A stretch of 16,590 nt of DNA from JBCCFX01 sp039029515 (GCA_039029515.1 JBCCFX010000072.1:1-16590), one strand, 5' to 3'; shown: positions 1 through 8,197, numbered from the stretch's first letter. Notes: a model not told the origin generated them from the sequence alone. Translations and numbers: made by a program.

Positions 1-21
1 CGCTCTTCCCTTTTCCCTTCC

Positions 22-53
22 AAAAAAAGCGCCCGGCATCGTGGCCGGGCGCT
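22..53 (-). terminator. Rho-independent terminator of the large secreted-protein gene
   Basis: Read on the minus strand, a perfect 10-bp stem (AGCGCCCGGC at 28-37 against GCCGGGCGCT at 44-53) closes a 6-nt loop and is followed at once by seven T residues (22-28, the A of the stem shared with the tract). It lies 35 bp beyond the TAA of the minus-strand gene ending at 89. Stem, loop and T-run are all in textbook form. On the plus strand there is no T-run after the stem, so it should act in one direction only. Confidence 0.93.
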
Positions 54-88
54 CGTCGAGTCATGTGCACTGCGTGTCGTATCAGCGC

Positions 89-3000
89 TTAGGTACCGGG
101 GATGAGGCAGATGTCAAAGTTGCCCCAGTTCACGAAACCGCCCGGGATGGACGCCGTGATCTTGACGCCACCGTCCGGCAACGGCTTCACGAAGCAATCG
201 ATGATGATGCCCGACTGCTGGAAGAACGCACAGCGAACGGTGTCGCAGATGAGTTCCGCACAGAACAGTGGGTCGCCACCCGGCGGCGGCACATCAAGTC
301 GAATGCACGGGAAGTAGCCATCGTGGCCGATACCCTGCGCGTGATCGTGCATGCGCAACGTGATCTGCAACTTCTGGAACGGTTCCCAGTTCGTGCCCGG
401 CGGGATGACCACGCAGAGCAGGCCCGATGCCGGGTCCGGCTCGCCGTGAATCCACTGCTCGGCCGGCGGCGGGACAGGATCGAAGTTGCCGCCACCCGGC
501 AGGTCCGTGGTGTCATCCATCGGGCCGTTGACGTCACGGTCCCAGATCCAGACCGGCTGTTCCACGATGATCTCGGGGAACGCCGGCTGAAACGTACCGA
601 AGTCACCCTGACCGAGGCCGACCATGATCGGGCCGGGCTGTGCGCCCTGCCAGATTGCGCCGACTTCAACCTGCATCTGCGTGCCTGCCGGATTCACGTC
701 AATGACCTGAAGCGGAAGCGAGCAGAACTGGCCCATCATGACGACGGCGCAGTTGTTGTCCGGATCCGGATCGAAACCACTGCCGAAGATCGTGATGATG
801 TCACCGGTCTGACCGGTGGTCGGGGTGAAACCATCGATGGTGACCACCGGCGGTTCCGGCGGAAGCAGACACACATCGAAGTTGCCCCAGTCGACATTCC
901 CGTTCAGGATGCCAGCGACGATCTTAATGCTGCCATCGGGCAACGTGATGATGTCGCATTCGATCGCGATGCCTGCATTCTGAAGGAATGCGCAGCGGGC
1001 GATGTCGCACAGCAGCTCGGCGCACTGTTCCGGTGTTCCACCGGCCGGTACGTTGAGCGTCACGCACGGGAAGTACCCGTCGTAACCAATGCCCTGGGCG
1101 TGATCATGCATGCGCAGTGTCATGTTGATCTTCTGGTTCGGCGCCCAGTTGAGACCCGGCGGCAGAATCAGGCAGAGCTGACCGGTCGCGGGATCAGGTT
1201 CGCCGTGGATCCACTGTTCGGTGGGCGGCGGAACCGGGTTGAACGTGCCACCCGGCAGATCTGTGGTGTCATCCATCGGACCGTTGACGTCACGGACCCA
1301 TGTCCACACCGGCTGCGGCACGATGATTTCCGGGAACACCGGCTGGAAGAAGTCGAAGCCACCCTGGCCGAGACCGACCATGATCGGACCGGGCTGTGCG
1401 CCCTGCCAGATCGGACCGACTTCAACGTCCATCTTCGTGCCATCAGGCGACACATTGATGACCTGCAGCGGCAGCGAGCAGTTGGGGCCCATCATGACGA
1501 CGGCGCAGTTGTTATCCGGATCGGGATCGAAACCGGTACCGCAGATCGTGATGATGTCGCCGGTCTGACCGGTCTTGGGGAAGAAGTCCGTCACCTGAAG
1601 ATCCGGCGGGCACGCCGTCACGCAGATGTCGAACAGGCCCCAGTTGATGAACTCGCCGGGCACGCGGACGGTGATCTTGACTTCACCGTTGCCGAGGTCC
1701 GTGCATTCTGCTTCAACGATGACGCCAGTCTGTTGCTGGAATGCGCAGACGACGACGTCCTTGATGCGTTCAGCACATTCCTGCACCGAGCCGGCATCGA
1801 GGAAGCGCACCTGCGGTGCATCGAGATCCTGCTGGCTCGAGTCGGTATGCGCTCGTGCGGTGATGCGGATCTTCGCACCTTCCGGCCAGTCGCCGGAGAT
1901 GACGGTGCAGAGCTCGCCGTCGACGAGGTTCGAGAAGAACCACTGCTGGTTCGGATCAGGATTGGTCGGATCAGGCTGGCCGGGGATATCACCGCCAGCG
2001 CCGCCGCCGCCATCACCTTCCCAGACCCACACCGGAACATCGACCTGGATGTCGGGGAAGATCGGGTTGAACATGCCCTGACCACCGTTGCCGAGCATGA
2101 CTTCAACCTGTCCAGCCGGTGCGCCCGGCGGGATCGCGCCAACCTGCGCGCAGATCATGGCATCGGTCACCGAAAGCGCACGCATGGGAACGGCGCGATC
2201 GCCAGTACGGAGGACGACACACAGATCATCAGGATCCCAGCCGAAGCCGACACCTGAAATCTTGACGATGTCACCTTCCTGGAAGACCGGCGGTTCAATA
2301 CCGAAGATCTCAAGCGGGCACGGGCCGAAGTTGTTGATGACGGAAAGCAGATCATCAATGTTGATGATGCCGTTGCCAACGGTGCCGTCGGGGTTGAGCG
2401 GCGTGACGTCGCACGGACCGCCCGGATCACCGAACGAGTTGATCACGGCGAGCAGGTCATCAATGTTGACCAGTCCGTTGCCGACGGTGCCGTCAGCATT
2501 GACGGGCGTGCAATCCCACGGGCACGGCGGCGGCATGCCGCCGATCTGGCCGGCGGGGCGCAGACCGAAGTGACCACCGGTGAGCGTGCCGTCGAAGTTA
2601 CCTTCATCGGTGCCGACGATGTTGTCAGCGCTCTGCAGTGCCTGACGGACTTCATCAAAGCCCACACCGACCGGCGCGGAGACCTTGAACTTGATGTCGA
2701 TGTCGAAGCCTGGCGGAATTGTCGCCGTGGTTTCCGACAGGAAGCCGACGAAGTTCCCGCCGCCGTTGGCGATGTTGAATTCCTGACCGACGACGTTGTT
2801 GGGCACGAAGTCCCAGCCTGGAATCGGCAGGCCGGTCGCTGCGTCGCAGATCAGTACGTCTTCCACCGTGATGAACGGTGAAAGGACGTTCAGCGCGCAT
2901 GCACAGAACTGACCGGGATTGGCGCCGAATGACGTGTAGTCATGAATGGTGAGCCAGATGCACTGGACCGGCACACAGTCGCCGAAGTTGTCGAGCAGGA

Positions 3001-3307
3001 TCTGGACATCGCCCGGATCAATGACGCCGTTGCCATTGAAGTCAGCGGGACACGCCGGGCACGGAAGGCCGACGAGTCCCTGAATAATCGCGAGGTCGGT
3101 GGCGCCCACAAAGCCGTCGCCGTCAAGATCGAACGGACAAGGCGTGTTGGGATCGGGGGGATGGAACGTCACCCAGACCGCCGGGGGCGGGCCGGGATCA
3201 ACACAAGCCTGCGCGGGTTGCGTCAGGCCGGACAGGAGCGCCGCCCCAAGACCCGCCGCAGCGAGGCTTGAACAGATGGCTGGCGCAAAACGATGAGTTC
3301 GTGACAT
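89..3307 (-). CDS. Large secreted protein with three IPT/TIG-containing tandem repeats and dockerin-like modules
   Basis: The protein has 1072 residues and its function is unknown. ATG 3307 is preceded by AGGAG at 3316-3320 with 8-nt spacing. Residues 1-34 form a signal peptide ending A-Q-A before Cys35; the -3 residue is not Leu, so a lipoprotein is unlikely. Two near-canonical dockerin/EF-hand loops follow (60-71 and 89-100). Residues about 112-255 are a domain I do not recognise. A second dockerin-like pair lies at 276-293 and 311-328. Then come three tandem units (about 332-566, 570-813, 821-1068). Each opens with an IPT/TIG-like strand pattern, as in 'GQTGDIITIFGSGF', and ends with 'NWGxFDxC'. 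Units 2 and 3 are close copies; unit 1 is more diverged. Eight or nine Cys recur at matching places, suggesting disulfides outside the cytoplasm. IPT/TIG folds are Ig-like and common in surface proteins, so a structural or adhesive role is an inference. The gene stands alone, with its own terminator. Confidence 0.85.
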   Translation of the reverse strand: MSRTHRFAPAICSSLAAAGLGAALLSGLTQPAQACVDPGPPPAVWVTFHPPDPNTPCPFDLDGDGFVGATDLAIIQGLVGLPCPACPADFNGNGVIDPGDVQILLDNFGDCVPVQCIWLTIHDYTSFGANPGQFCACALNVLSPFITVEDVLICDAATGLPIPGWDFVPNNVVGQEFNIANGGGNFVGFLSETTATIPPGFDIDIKFKVSAPVGVGFDEVRQALQSADNIVGTDEGNFDGTLTGGHFGLRPAGQIGGMPPPCPWDCTPVNADGTVGNGLVNIDDLLAVINSFGDPGGPCDVTPLNPDGTVGNGIINIDDLLSVINNFGPCPLEIFGIEPPVFQEGDIVKISGVGFGWDPDDLCVVLRTGDRAVPMRALSVTDAMICAQVGAIPPGAPAGQVEVMLGNGGQGMFNPIFPDIQVDVPVWVWEGDGGGGAGGDIPGQPDPTNPDPNQQWFFSNLVDGELCTVISGDWPEGAKIRITARAHTDSSQQDLDAPQVRFLDAGSVQECAERIKDVVVCAFQQQTGVIVEAECTDLGNGEVKITVRVPGEFINWGLFDICVTACPPDLQVTDFFPKTGQTGDIITICGTGFDPDPDNNCAVVMMGPNCSLPLQVINVSPDGTKMDVEVGPIWQGAQPGPIMVGLGQGGFDFFQPVFPEIIVPQPVWTWVRDVNGPMDDTTDLPGGTFNPVPPPTEQWIHGEPDPATGQLCLILPPGLNWAPNQKINMTLRMHDHAQGIGYDGYFPCVTLNVPAGGTPEQCAELLCDIARCAFLQNAGIAIECDIITLPDGSIKIVAGILNGNVDWGNFDVCLLPPEPPVVTIDGFTPTTGQTGDIITIFGSGFDPDPDNNCAVVMMGQFCSLPLQVIDVNPAGTQMQVEVGAIWQGAQPGPIMVGLGQGDFGTFQPAFPEIIVEQPVWIWDRDVNGPMDDTTDLPGGGNFDPVPPPAEQWIHGEPDPASGLLCVVIPPGTNWEPFQKLQITLRMHDHAQGIGHDGYFPCIRLDVPPPGGDPLFCAELICDTVRCAFFQQSGIIIDCFVKPLPDGGVKITASIPGGFVNWGNFDICLIPGT
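104..2314 (-). repeat. Three tandem coding repeats (about 235-248 codons each)
   Basis: In the minus-strand gene, unit 1 spans about 1610-2314, unit 2 about 869-1600 and unit 3 about 104-847. Units 2 and 3 are alike in DNA and protein: both carry 'GQTGDIIT', 'DPDPDNNCAVVMMG', 'GAQPGPIMVGLGQG', 'DVNGPMDDTTDLPGG', 'EQWIHGEPDPA' and 'MHDHAQGIG' in the same order. Unit 1 keeps the TIG-like start, the Cys pattern and 'NWGLFDIC', but has a Gly-rich stretch and 'TARAHTDSS' where the others have 'TLRMHDHAQ'. A recent duplication of unit 2 or 3 after an older one fits this pattern. Confidence 0.88.
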
Positions 3308-3315
3308 GGTGTGAT

Positions 3316-3320
3316 CTCCT
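3316..3320 (-). promoter_or_regulatory. Ribosome binding site fixing the start at 3307
   Basis: AGGAG on the minus strand lies 8 nt before ATG 3307. It is one of the two best Shine-Dalgarno matches in the window and supports this start for the 1072-residue protein. Confidence 0.8.
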
Positions 3321-3679
3321 CACGGGACATGAGATGGACGATTCGAGCCCTGCAAACGCAACGGCGAAACGCCGTGCCCCCTTTGGGTCTGCACATCCCG
3401 GTGCGCCCCCGGTGCCGCACCGAAATCCGGACGAACGAATCGCGCTGTTGATGGACAACATGCCTGCGGTGCGTGGTGCACGTCTGGCTTCCGACTCCCA
3501 CCCTGCAAGCGTCATGTGCGATTTCGATTCGCCTCGTGTGCGGGGGACACAGACCTCCGCTATGGGAAATCTGCACGCGCTCGCGAGATCTCTCAGTACA
3601 GATAGACGATTTTTTATCGGCGGCATTCAATGCGTTATGGAAGACGCGTAACGACAACTGGTTACGCCCATTCGTGTGA

Positions 3680-3695
3680 GGCAATTTAAATTGCC
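3680..3695. promoter_or_regulatory. 16-bp perfect palindrome, candidate operator
   Basis: GGCAATTTAAATTGCC reads the same on both strands with no spacer, and symmetry stops exactly at its ends. It is AT-rich in its core within GC-rich surroundings and lies between divergent genes, 372 bp from one start and 192 bp from the other. That placement suits a dimeric regulator site, but no regulator gene is nearby and I do not recognise the consensus. Confidence 0.45.
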
Positions 3696-3887
3696 CCGGC
3701 GATACACTTCGACCGATCGCTGGGTCGCCCCAGTTTGCCGGCCGACCGATTCGGTCAATCGGGCCTTCACTCCAACCATCTGTGAATTAGGATGTTATCG
3801 GTATTGGCGGTGCAGCCGGACGTCTCGGAGGGATTCCTGTTGCCCCGCCCCCTCGATCGAGGCACGATGGAGGCAGGGAGAACGATT

Positions 3888-6305
3888 GTGAATCGCATGA
3901 GAAGCTTCGCCCGGGTCGGCAGCACGCTTGCCGCCGCGATCGTGGCCGCCGCTGTGCAGGCCCACGACGGCCATCGCCGCGCCAGCACAACCTCCGTACA
4001 ACCACCCGGATTCTTCGAGGAAACGATCTCCGGCCCATGGTCCAACATGGTGGGCATTGTGTTCGCTGACGACGGCAGAATGGTCGTCTGGTCCAAAGAT
4101 GGCCGCGTCTGGATCACCGCACCCGATGGCACGCCGCCGGCCGGTCCGGTGCTGGATCTCCGGCAGGAAGTTGGCGAGTGGCGCGATCACGGCATGCTCG
4201 GGCTCGCGTTGGATCCTGACTTTCTGACCAATGGGCGCATCTACCTCCTGTATGTCGTTGATTATCACCATCTCGATACGTTCGGTACGCCGTCGTACAG
4301 CGCGAATACCAACCAGTACTTTCGCGCGTCAATCGGCCGCGTCTCGCGTTACACACTCGATGTGTCGGCTGGTTTCAGTGCCGTCGTTGCGGACAGCCGG
4401 ACTGTGCTGATCGGGGAAACACGATCGACCGGCATTCCGATCCTTCACGAATCGCATGGCGTAGGTTCGCTCGCCTTCGGCACTGATGGCACGTTGCTTA
4501 TCTCGACCGGTGACAGCGCCAGCTATGTCGTCGCGGATGACGGCGGCCCTGAGGGCGGCAGTTACGGCCCGCAGGGCGTTGAACGCTCGATCATCACGTC
4601 GACGGAAGACATCGGCGCGTATCGGTCGCAATCGCTCCAGTCGCTGTGCGGCAAGATGCTGCGCATCGATCCTGAAACCGGTGATGGCATCGAGAGTAAT
4701 CCGTTCTTCGCCCAGGGTTCGCCGCGCGCACCGCAGTCGCGAATCTGGTCGCTCGGACTGCGCAATCCATTCCGTTTCGCGATTCGCCCCGAGACCGGCA
4801 GTCACGCTCCAGCCGATGCTGATCCAGGCGTGTTGTTCATCGGCGACGTCGGTTGGGACAGCTACGAGGAATTGACCGTCATTCAATCAAGCGGAGCGAA
4901 CGCCGGCTGGCCGCTGTACGAAGGACTGTCGCCGCAACTCGACTACGTCGATCAGGAAACGCCAAATGTCGATGCGCCGAATCCATTGCCGTGCGCGACG
5001 TCGTTTACGTATGCAAACCTATTGCTTGAAGCGACGCAGTCGCCGCCGACAACGGTGCCGAATCCATGCGATCCGGCAGAGATGATCCCCGCGTCGATCC
5101 CGTTCTTTGTCCATGAGCGACCAGTGATGGATTGGGCGCATGATGGCAGTCCTGCTCGTGTTGCCACGTGGAATGGTGCCGGCGAACCGACCGAGACGAA
5201 TGTGGGTACGCCGGAAAGCCCTGTCGCCGGCGCGTCGTTCACGGGCACTGCTTCAGTCGGCGGTGTGTTCTATACCGGGACCGATTTCCCCGCGATTTAT
5301 CAGGGCGCGTATTTTCACGCGGACTGGTCAGGCGGTTGGATTCGTGCGATGCGCATCGATGAGAATCACCGTCCGATCGAGATCATTGCCGGAGGCTTTG
5401 GACCAGGTGGTGCGGCGACGTCACTCGCTGTTCATCCCACCGAGGGTGGACTCTGGTACATCCGAAATGGGAGTTCGATTCGACGCGTGCGCTTCGGTGG
5501 GAATCAGGCTCCGGTCGCGGCGATCACCGCCGACGTGCTCAGTGGAACGAGCCCATTGACCGTTCAGTTCTCGGGCGTGTCATCGAATGATCCTGATGGA
5601 ACGTCACTGAGTTATCTCTGGGACTTCGGCGATGACTCCGAAACGACGAGTAACCCGGAACCAATGCACACCTTCAGTGCGCCCGCCGGCGTGCCGACCG
5701 GCTACACCGTCACACTCACGGTGACCGATACCGGCGGCGCGAGCGCCATGACCACGATGGTGGTGTCGCTCAACAACACGCCACCGCTCGTCCAGATCAT
5801 CAGCCCCGCGTTCGGCACGACGTATTCGATTGAAGAGCCGACGGTCCTGTCGTTGCAGGCAACCATCGCGGACGCGGAGCATGATGCCGGCTCGTTGCAG
5901 TGTGCATGGCAGACCATTCTGCATCACAACGATCACACGCACGATGAGCCCATTGATTCATCGTGTTCAACGTCAACGATCCTGTCACCGATTGGATGTG
6001 ACGGCAGTACGTACTACTACAGGATTCGCTTGACCGTGACGGATGCGGCAGGGATGTCGACCGTGCATGAGGTTGAAGTGCATCCTGCGTGCGCGGGCGG
6101 ACCAGCATGTATTGCGGACTGCGAGCCGGTTGGTGGCAACGGAGTTGTCAACGTCGACGATCTCGTGGCGATTATCATTGCGTTTGGATCGACGAATACC
6201 ACCTGCGATATCGCGCCGGACAATGGGGACGGAACGTTCGGGAACGGCGTGATCAACATTGACGATGTCCTGACCGTGATCAATGCCTTCGGACCGTGTC
6301 CGTAG
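3888..6305 (+). CDS. Secreted PQQ-dependent-type sugar dehydrogenase (glucose/sorbosone dehydrogenase family) with PKD and dockerin-like domains
   Basis: Probably oxidises sugars or sugar-derived alcohols outside the cytoplasm with PQQ; the substrate cannot be told. I chose GTG 3888 (805 residues) because GGGAG lies 7 nt upstream and a signal peptide starts there, ending 'AAAVQA' near residue 25. ATG 3792 would add 32 unlikely residues in front of it. Residues about 45-535 are a beta-propeller of the glucose/sorbosone dehydrogenase family: 'HGMLGLALDPDF', 'ESHGVGSLAFGTDGTLLISTG' split by its conserved His near 190, 'LGLRNPFRFAI', 'GDVGWDSYEEL', 'NAGWPLYEG'. A PKD domain follows (about 541-628, 'YLWDFGDDSETT'), then an Ig-like domain (about 633-733) with a His/Asp-rich stretch, then a dockerin-like pair ending 'NAFGPCP'. 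The next gene starts 17 bp downstream. Family membership is firm; use of PQQ itself is inferred. Confidence 0.9.
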   Translation: MNRMRSFARVGSTLAAAIVAAAVQAHDGHRRASTTSVQPPGFFEETISGPWSNMVGIVFADDGRMVVWSKDGRVWITAPDGTPPAGPVLDLRQEVGEWRDHGMLGLALDPDFLTNGRIYLLYVVDYHHLDTFGTPSYSANTNQYFRASIGRVSRYTLDVSAGFSAVVADSRTVLIGETRSTGIPILHESHGVGSLAFGTDGTLLISTGDSASYVVADDGGPEGGSYGPQGVERSIITSTEDIGAYRSQSLQSLCGKMLRIDPETGDGIESNPFFAQGSPRAPQSRIWSLGLRNPFRFAIRPETGSHAPADADPGVLFIGDVGWDSYEELTVIQSSGANAGWPLYEGLSPQLDYVDQETPNVDAPNPLPCATSFTYANLLLEATQSPPTTVPNPCDPAEMIPASIPFFVHERPVMDWAHDGSPARVATWNGAGEPTETNVGTPESPVAGASFTGTASVGGVFYTGTDFPAIYQGAYFHADWSGGWIRAMRIDENHRPIEIIAGGFGPGGAATSLAVHPTEGGLWYIRNGSSIRRVRFGGNQAPVAAITADVLSGTSPLTVQFSGVSSNDPDGTSLSYLWDFGDDSETTSNPEPMHTFSAPAGVPTGYTVTLTVTDTGGASAMTTMVVSLNNTPPLVQIISPAFGTTYSIEEPTVLSLQATIADAEHDAGSLQCAWQTILHHNDHTHDEPIDSSCSTSTILSPIGCDGSTYYYRIRLTVTDAAGMSTVHEVEVHPACAGGPACIADCEPVGGNGVVNVDDLVAIIIAFGSTNTTCDIAPDNGDGTFGNGVINIDDVLTVINAFGPCP

Positions 6306-6309
6306 TGCG

Positions 6310-6315
6310 AGGAGG
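6310..6315 (+). promoter_or_regulatory. Strong ribosome binding site fixing the start at 6323
   Basis: AGGAGG lies 7 nt before GTG 6323 and just after the upstream stop codon (6303-6305). It argues against the alternative GTG at 6296, which would overlap the upstream gene, and suggests the two genes are translated from one transcript. Confidence 0.8.
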
Positions 6316-6322
6316 AAGAATC

Positions 6323-8197
6323 GTGCGGCACCCTGTCATTGTGCTGAATCTGACCTTGCTGTTCACCGGCGCTGCGGCGCATGCCGGTGGATTGGCGTTT
6401 GTCGACACGAACGCCACGGGCAGCGGCGATGGGACGAGTTGGACGAATGCGTATCCGCATCTTGCCGATGCGCTTGCTGCCGCCGCAATGGGAACCGTCG
6501 ATGAGATTCGCGTGGCGCAAGGGACATACATGCCCGACACATCGGCCGCGAATCCGACGGGAACCGATGACCCCGCGGCGTCATTCGAACTGCCAGCAAG
6601 CGTCACCCTGAATGGTGGATACGCGGGCGTCACGACGGGCAGCCCTGGACTGCGCGATCCTGAGAAGTTCATCGCGAGTCTGGACGGTGATGGCATTGCG
6701 TTGCACGTGCTGACGGCAATCAACGGGAGTACGAGCACGATCCTCGATGGATTCACCATCACCGGTGGCGTCGCGGACGGCTTGTTCGCAGTGGAGCGCA
6801 TCGGCGGTGGCTTGCTCGTCGATCGAGGCGGCTGCACACTCCGTCGCTGTACGTTTGAACTGAACGCTGCAGCCAGCAATGGCGGCGCCATCGCCGTGCG
6901 CAACGGCGGCACGCTTGTGCTCGAAGACTCAACCCTTCGCATGAATGAGGCGTCGAGCGGTGGTGCCATCAATATCAGTTCATCAACTGCATTCATCACG
7001 GATACGGAATTTGAGAGCAACTCGGTCACATCGCTAGGCGGTGCGCTGTTCATTTCCGGGGCTGGCCCGAATCCCAGTACGGTCACAAGCAGCAGCTTCA
7101 GCGAAAACGACGCCAATGGTGGGGGCGGCGCTGTCGGCGTCGGAAGTGGTGGCGATGTGACCTTTACGTCTTGTGAATTTCAGATGAACGAGTCGTTGGC
7201 GACCGGCGGCGCCGTGCAGATTTCGTTGTCGGACGACACGACATTTGAGCTCTGCTTGTTCATCTCGAATACAGCCGTCGCGGATGGCGGCGCGATTGCC
7301 AGCATTTTCTTCAGCACGCCCACAATCGTGCGCTGCACATTCGAGTCGAATCAGGCTGAGGATGGCGGTGCGATCCTGCTGAATGGTGGCGTCGATGCTG
7401 ACTTCAGACAGTGCGCATTCCGAATGAACCAATCAACGGGCAATGGTGGCGCGGTGTTCTGTACGGAACTCAGCGAACCAACGTTCGGGAACTGCTTGTT
7501 TGAAGGCAACATCGCGACGGGCGATGGCGGCGCATTCCATGGCGACTTTGAAGGTATTTCGACGCTCGTCAACTGCACCGTCGTGAACAACCAGGCTGGC
7601 GCATCCACCGGCGGCATTCGAAATTTCAACACGTCGAACGTGTTGATGACGAACACCATCGTGTGGGGGAATACAGATGGCGTTACGAGCGGCCTCGCAG
7701 CGCAGATCACCAACGATTCCACGTCGCCGACGATCATGCATTCGACGATCGAAGGGTGGGACGGATCGCTCGGTGGCGTTGACAACAACGGTCTGGATCC
7801 ACAGTTCATCGGTCCGCCACGGTTGACGGAATGCTCGCCGATGATCGATGCCGGCGATGATGCAGCTGCGCTCGCGATCGGTTCGACTGACCTTGCCGGC
7901 GCGCCGCGTCTGGTGGATCGTCCGGATGTCCCGAACGGCGCGGGCACCGTGGATCGAGGGTGCTATGAAGTAGCGGAATCGTTGTGTGTCGGCGACATTC
8001 GCCCCGCGCAGGATGCGCTCGCGCCGATCGGAAACAACGTGGTGAACATCGACGATCTGCTTGCGGTGATCAATGACTTTGGCATGACCGGCGCGATCCT
8101 GTCGGACATCGACTCGTCGGTGCCGTGCGGCAATGGCGTGGTGAACATCGACGATCTTATTCAGTCGATCAATGCGTTTGGCGCGTGTCCACGCTGA
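6323..8197 (+). CDS. Secreted right-handed beta-helix protein with C-terminal dockerin-like pair
   Basis: The protein has 624 residues from GTG 6323. The signal peptide is residues 1-21 ('LLFTGAAAHA'), followed by 'FVDTNATGSGDGTSWTNAY', the usual opening of Pmp-like and pectate-lyase-like beta-helix proteins. Residues about 160-450 hold at least ten rungs marked by a Gly-Gly-Ala turn (NGGAIAV, SGGAINI, LGGALFI, TGGAVQI, DGGAIAS, DGGAILL, NGGAVFC, DGGAFHG and others). The segment about 490-552, with 'DPQFIGPPRLTECSPMIDAG', matches the region that databases call choice-of-anchor Q. A dockerin-like pair closes the protein ('NVVNIDDLLAVINDFG' and 'GNGVVNIDDLIQSINAFG'). Such folds bind or cleave polysaccharides; I see no catalytic residues I could name, so binding or a surface role is as likely as a lyase. 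Probably co-transcribed with the sugar dehydrogenase. Its TGA directly abuts the stop of the convergent next gene. Confidence 0.85.
   Translation: MRHPVIVLNLTLLFTGAAAHAGGLAFVDTNATGSGDGTSWTNAYPHLADALAAAAMGTVDEIRVAQGTYMPDTSAANPTGTDDPAASFELPASVTLNGGYAGVTTGSPGLRDPEKFIASLDGDGIALHVLTAINGSTSTILDGFTITGGVADGLFAVERIGGGLLVDRGGCTLRRCTFELNAAASNGGAIAVRNGGTLVLEDSTLRMNEASSGGAINISSSTAFITDTEFESNSVTSLGGALFISGAGPNPSTVTSSSFSENDANGGGGAVGVGSGGDVTFTSCEFQMNESLATGGAVQISLSDDTTFELCLFISNTAVADGGAIASIFFSTPTIVRCTFESNQAEDGGAILLNGGVDADFRQCAFRMNQSTGNGGAVFCTELSEPTFGNCLFEGNIATGDGGAFHGDFEGISTLVNCTVVNNQAGASTGGIRNFNTSNVLMTNTIVWGNTDGVTSGLAAQITNDSTSPTIMHSTIEGWDGSLGGVDNNGLDPQFIGPPRLTECSPMIDAGDDAAALAIGSTDLAGAPRLVDRPDVPNGAGTVDRGCYEVAESLCVGDIRPAQDALAPIGNNVVNIDDLLAVINDFGMTGAILSDIDSSVPCGNGVVNIDDLIQSINAFGACPR

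Larger units (their letters stand above)
3308..3887. promoter_or_regulatory. Divergent 580-bp region with palindromes, no gene supported
   Basis: This gap separates two divergent secreted-protein genes and must hold both promoters. I see no convincing -35/-10 pair on either strand and no RNA family that I can name. It contains a 16-bp perfect palindrome (3680-3695), a 7-bp inverted repeat (3646-3652 with 3661-3667), a second 7-bp inverted repeat (CGGTGCG 3399-3405 with CGCACCG 3416-3422), a hairpin ACGGCG-AAA-CGCCGT (3361-3375), and two copies of CGACCGAT starting 33 bp apart (3710, 3743). The second copy sits in GACCGA-T-TCGGTC (3744-3756). Open frames crossing here have no recognisable product and run into the neighbouring genes. 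Confidence 0.6.

Noticed and set aside
41..2257. A 738-residue open frame on the plus strand opposite the large secreted gene
   Set aside because: It lies wholly antisense to a gene with signal peptide, ribosome site, terminator and domain structure. Its apparent repeats mirror those of the sense gene, and its Arg/Asp/His-rich translation resembles no family. Codon bias in GC-rich DNA explains the missing stops.
3421..3560. Cobalamin-riboswitch-like wording (GGGAGTCGGAAGCCAG) on the minus strand upstream of the large secreted gene
   Set aside because: Only a faint likeness to the 3' part of that riboswitch. The B12 box and the conserved core are missing, and the downstream gene has no link to cobalamin.
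3223..3684. Overlapping frames of 130-150 residues in the divergent region (both strands)
   Set aside because: They run into the signal-peptide coding part of the secreted gene, lack ribosome sites and have no coherent composition. They are better explained as noncoding DNA.
3792..3887. Longer start for the sugar dehydrogenase at ATG 3792
   Set aside because: It would place 32 extra residues in front of a good signal peptide, while GTG 3888 has GGGAG at proper spacing.
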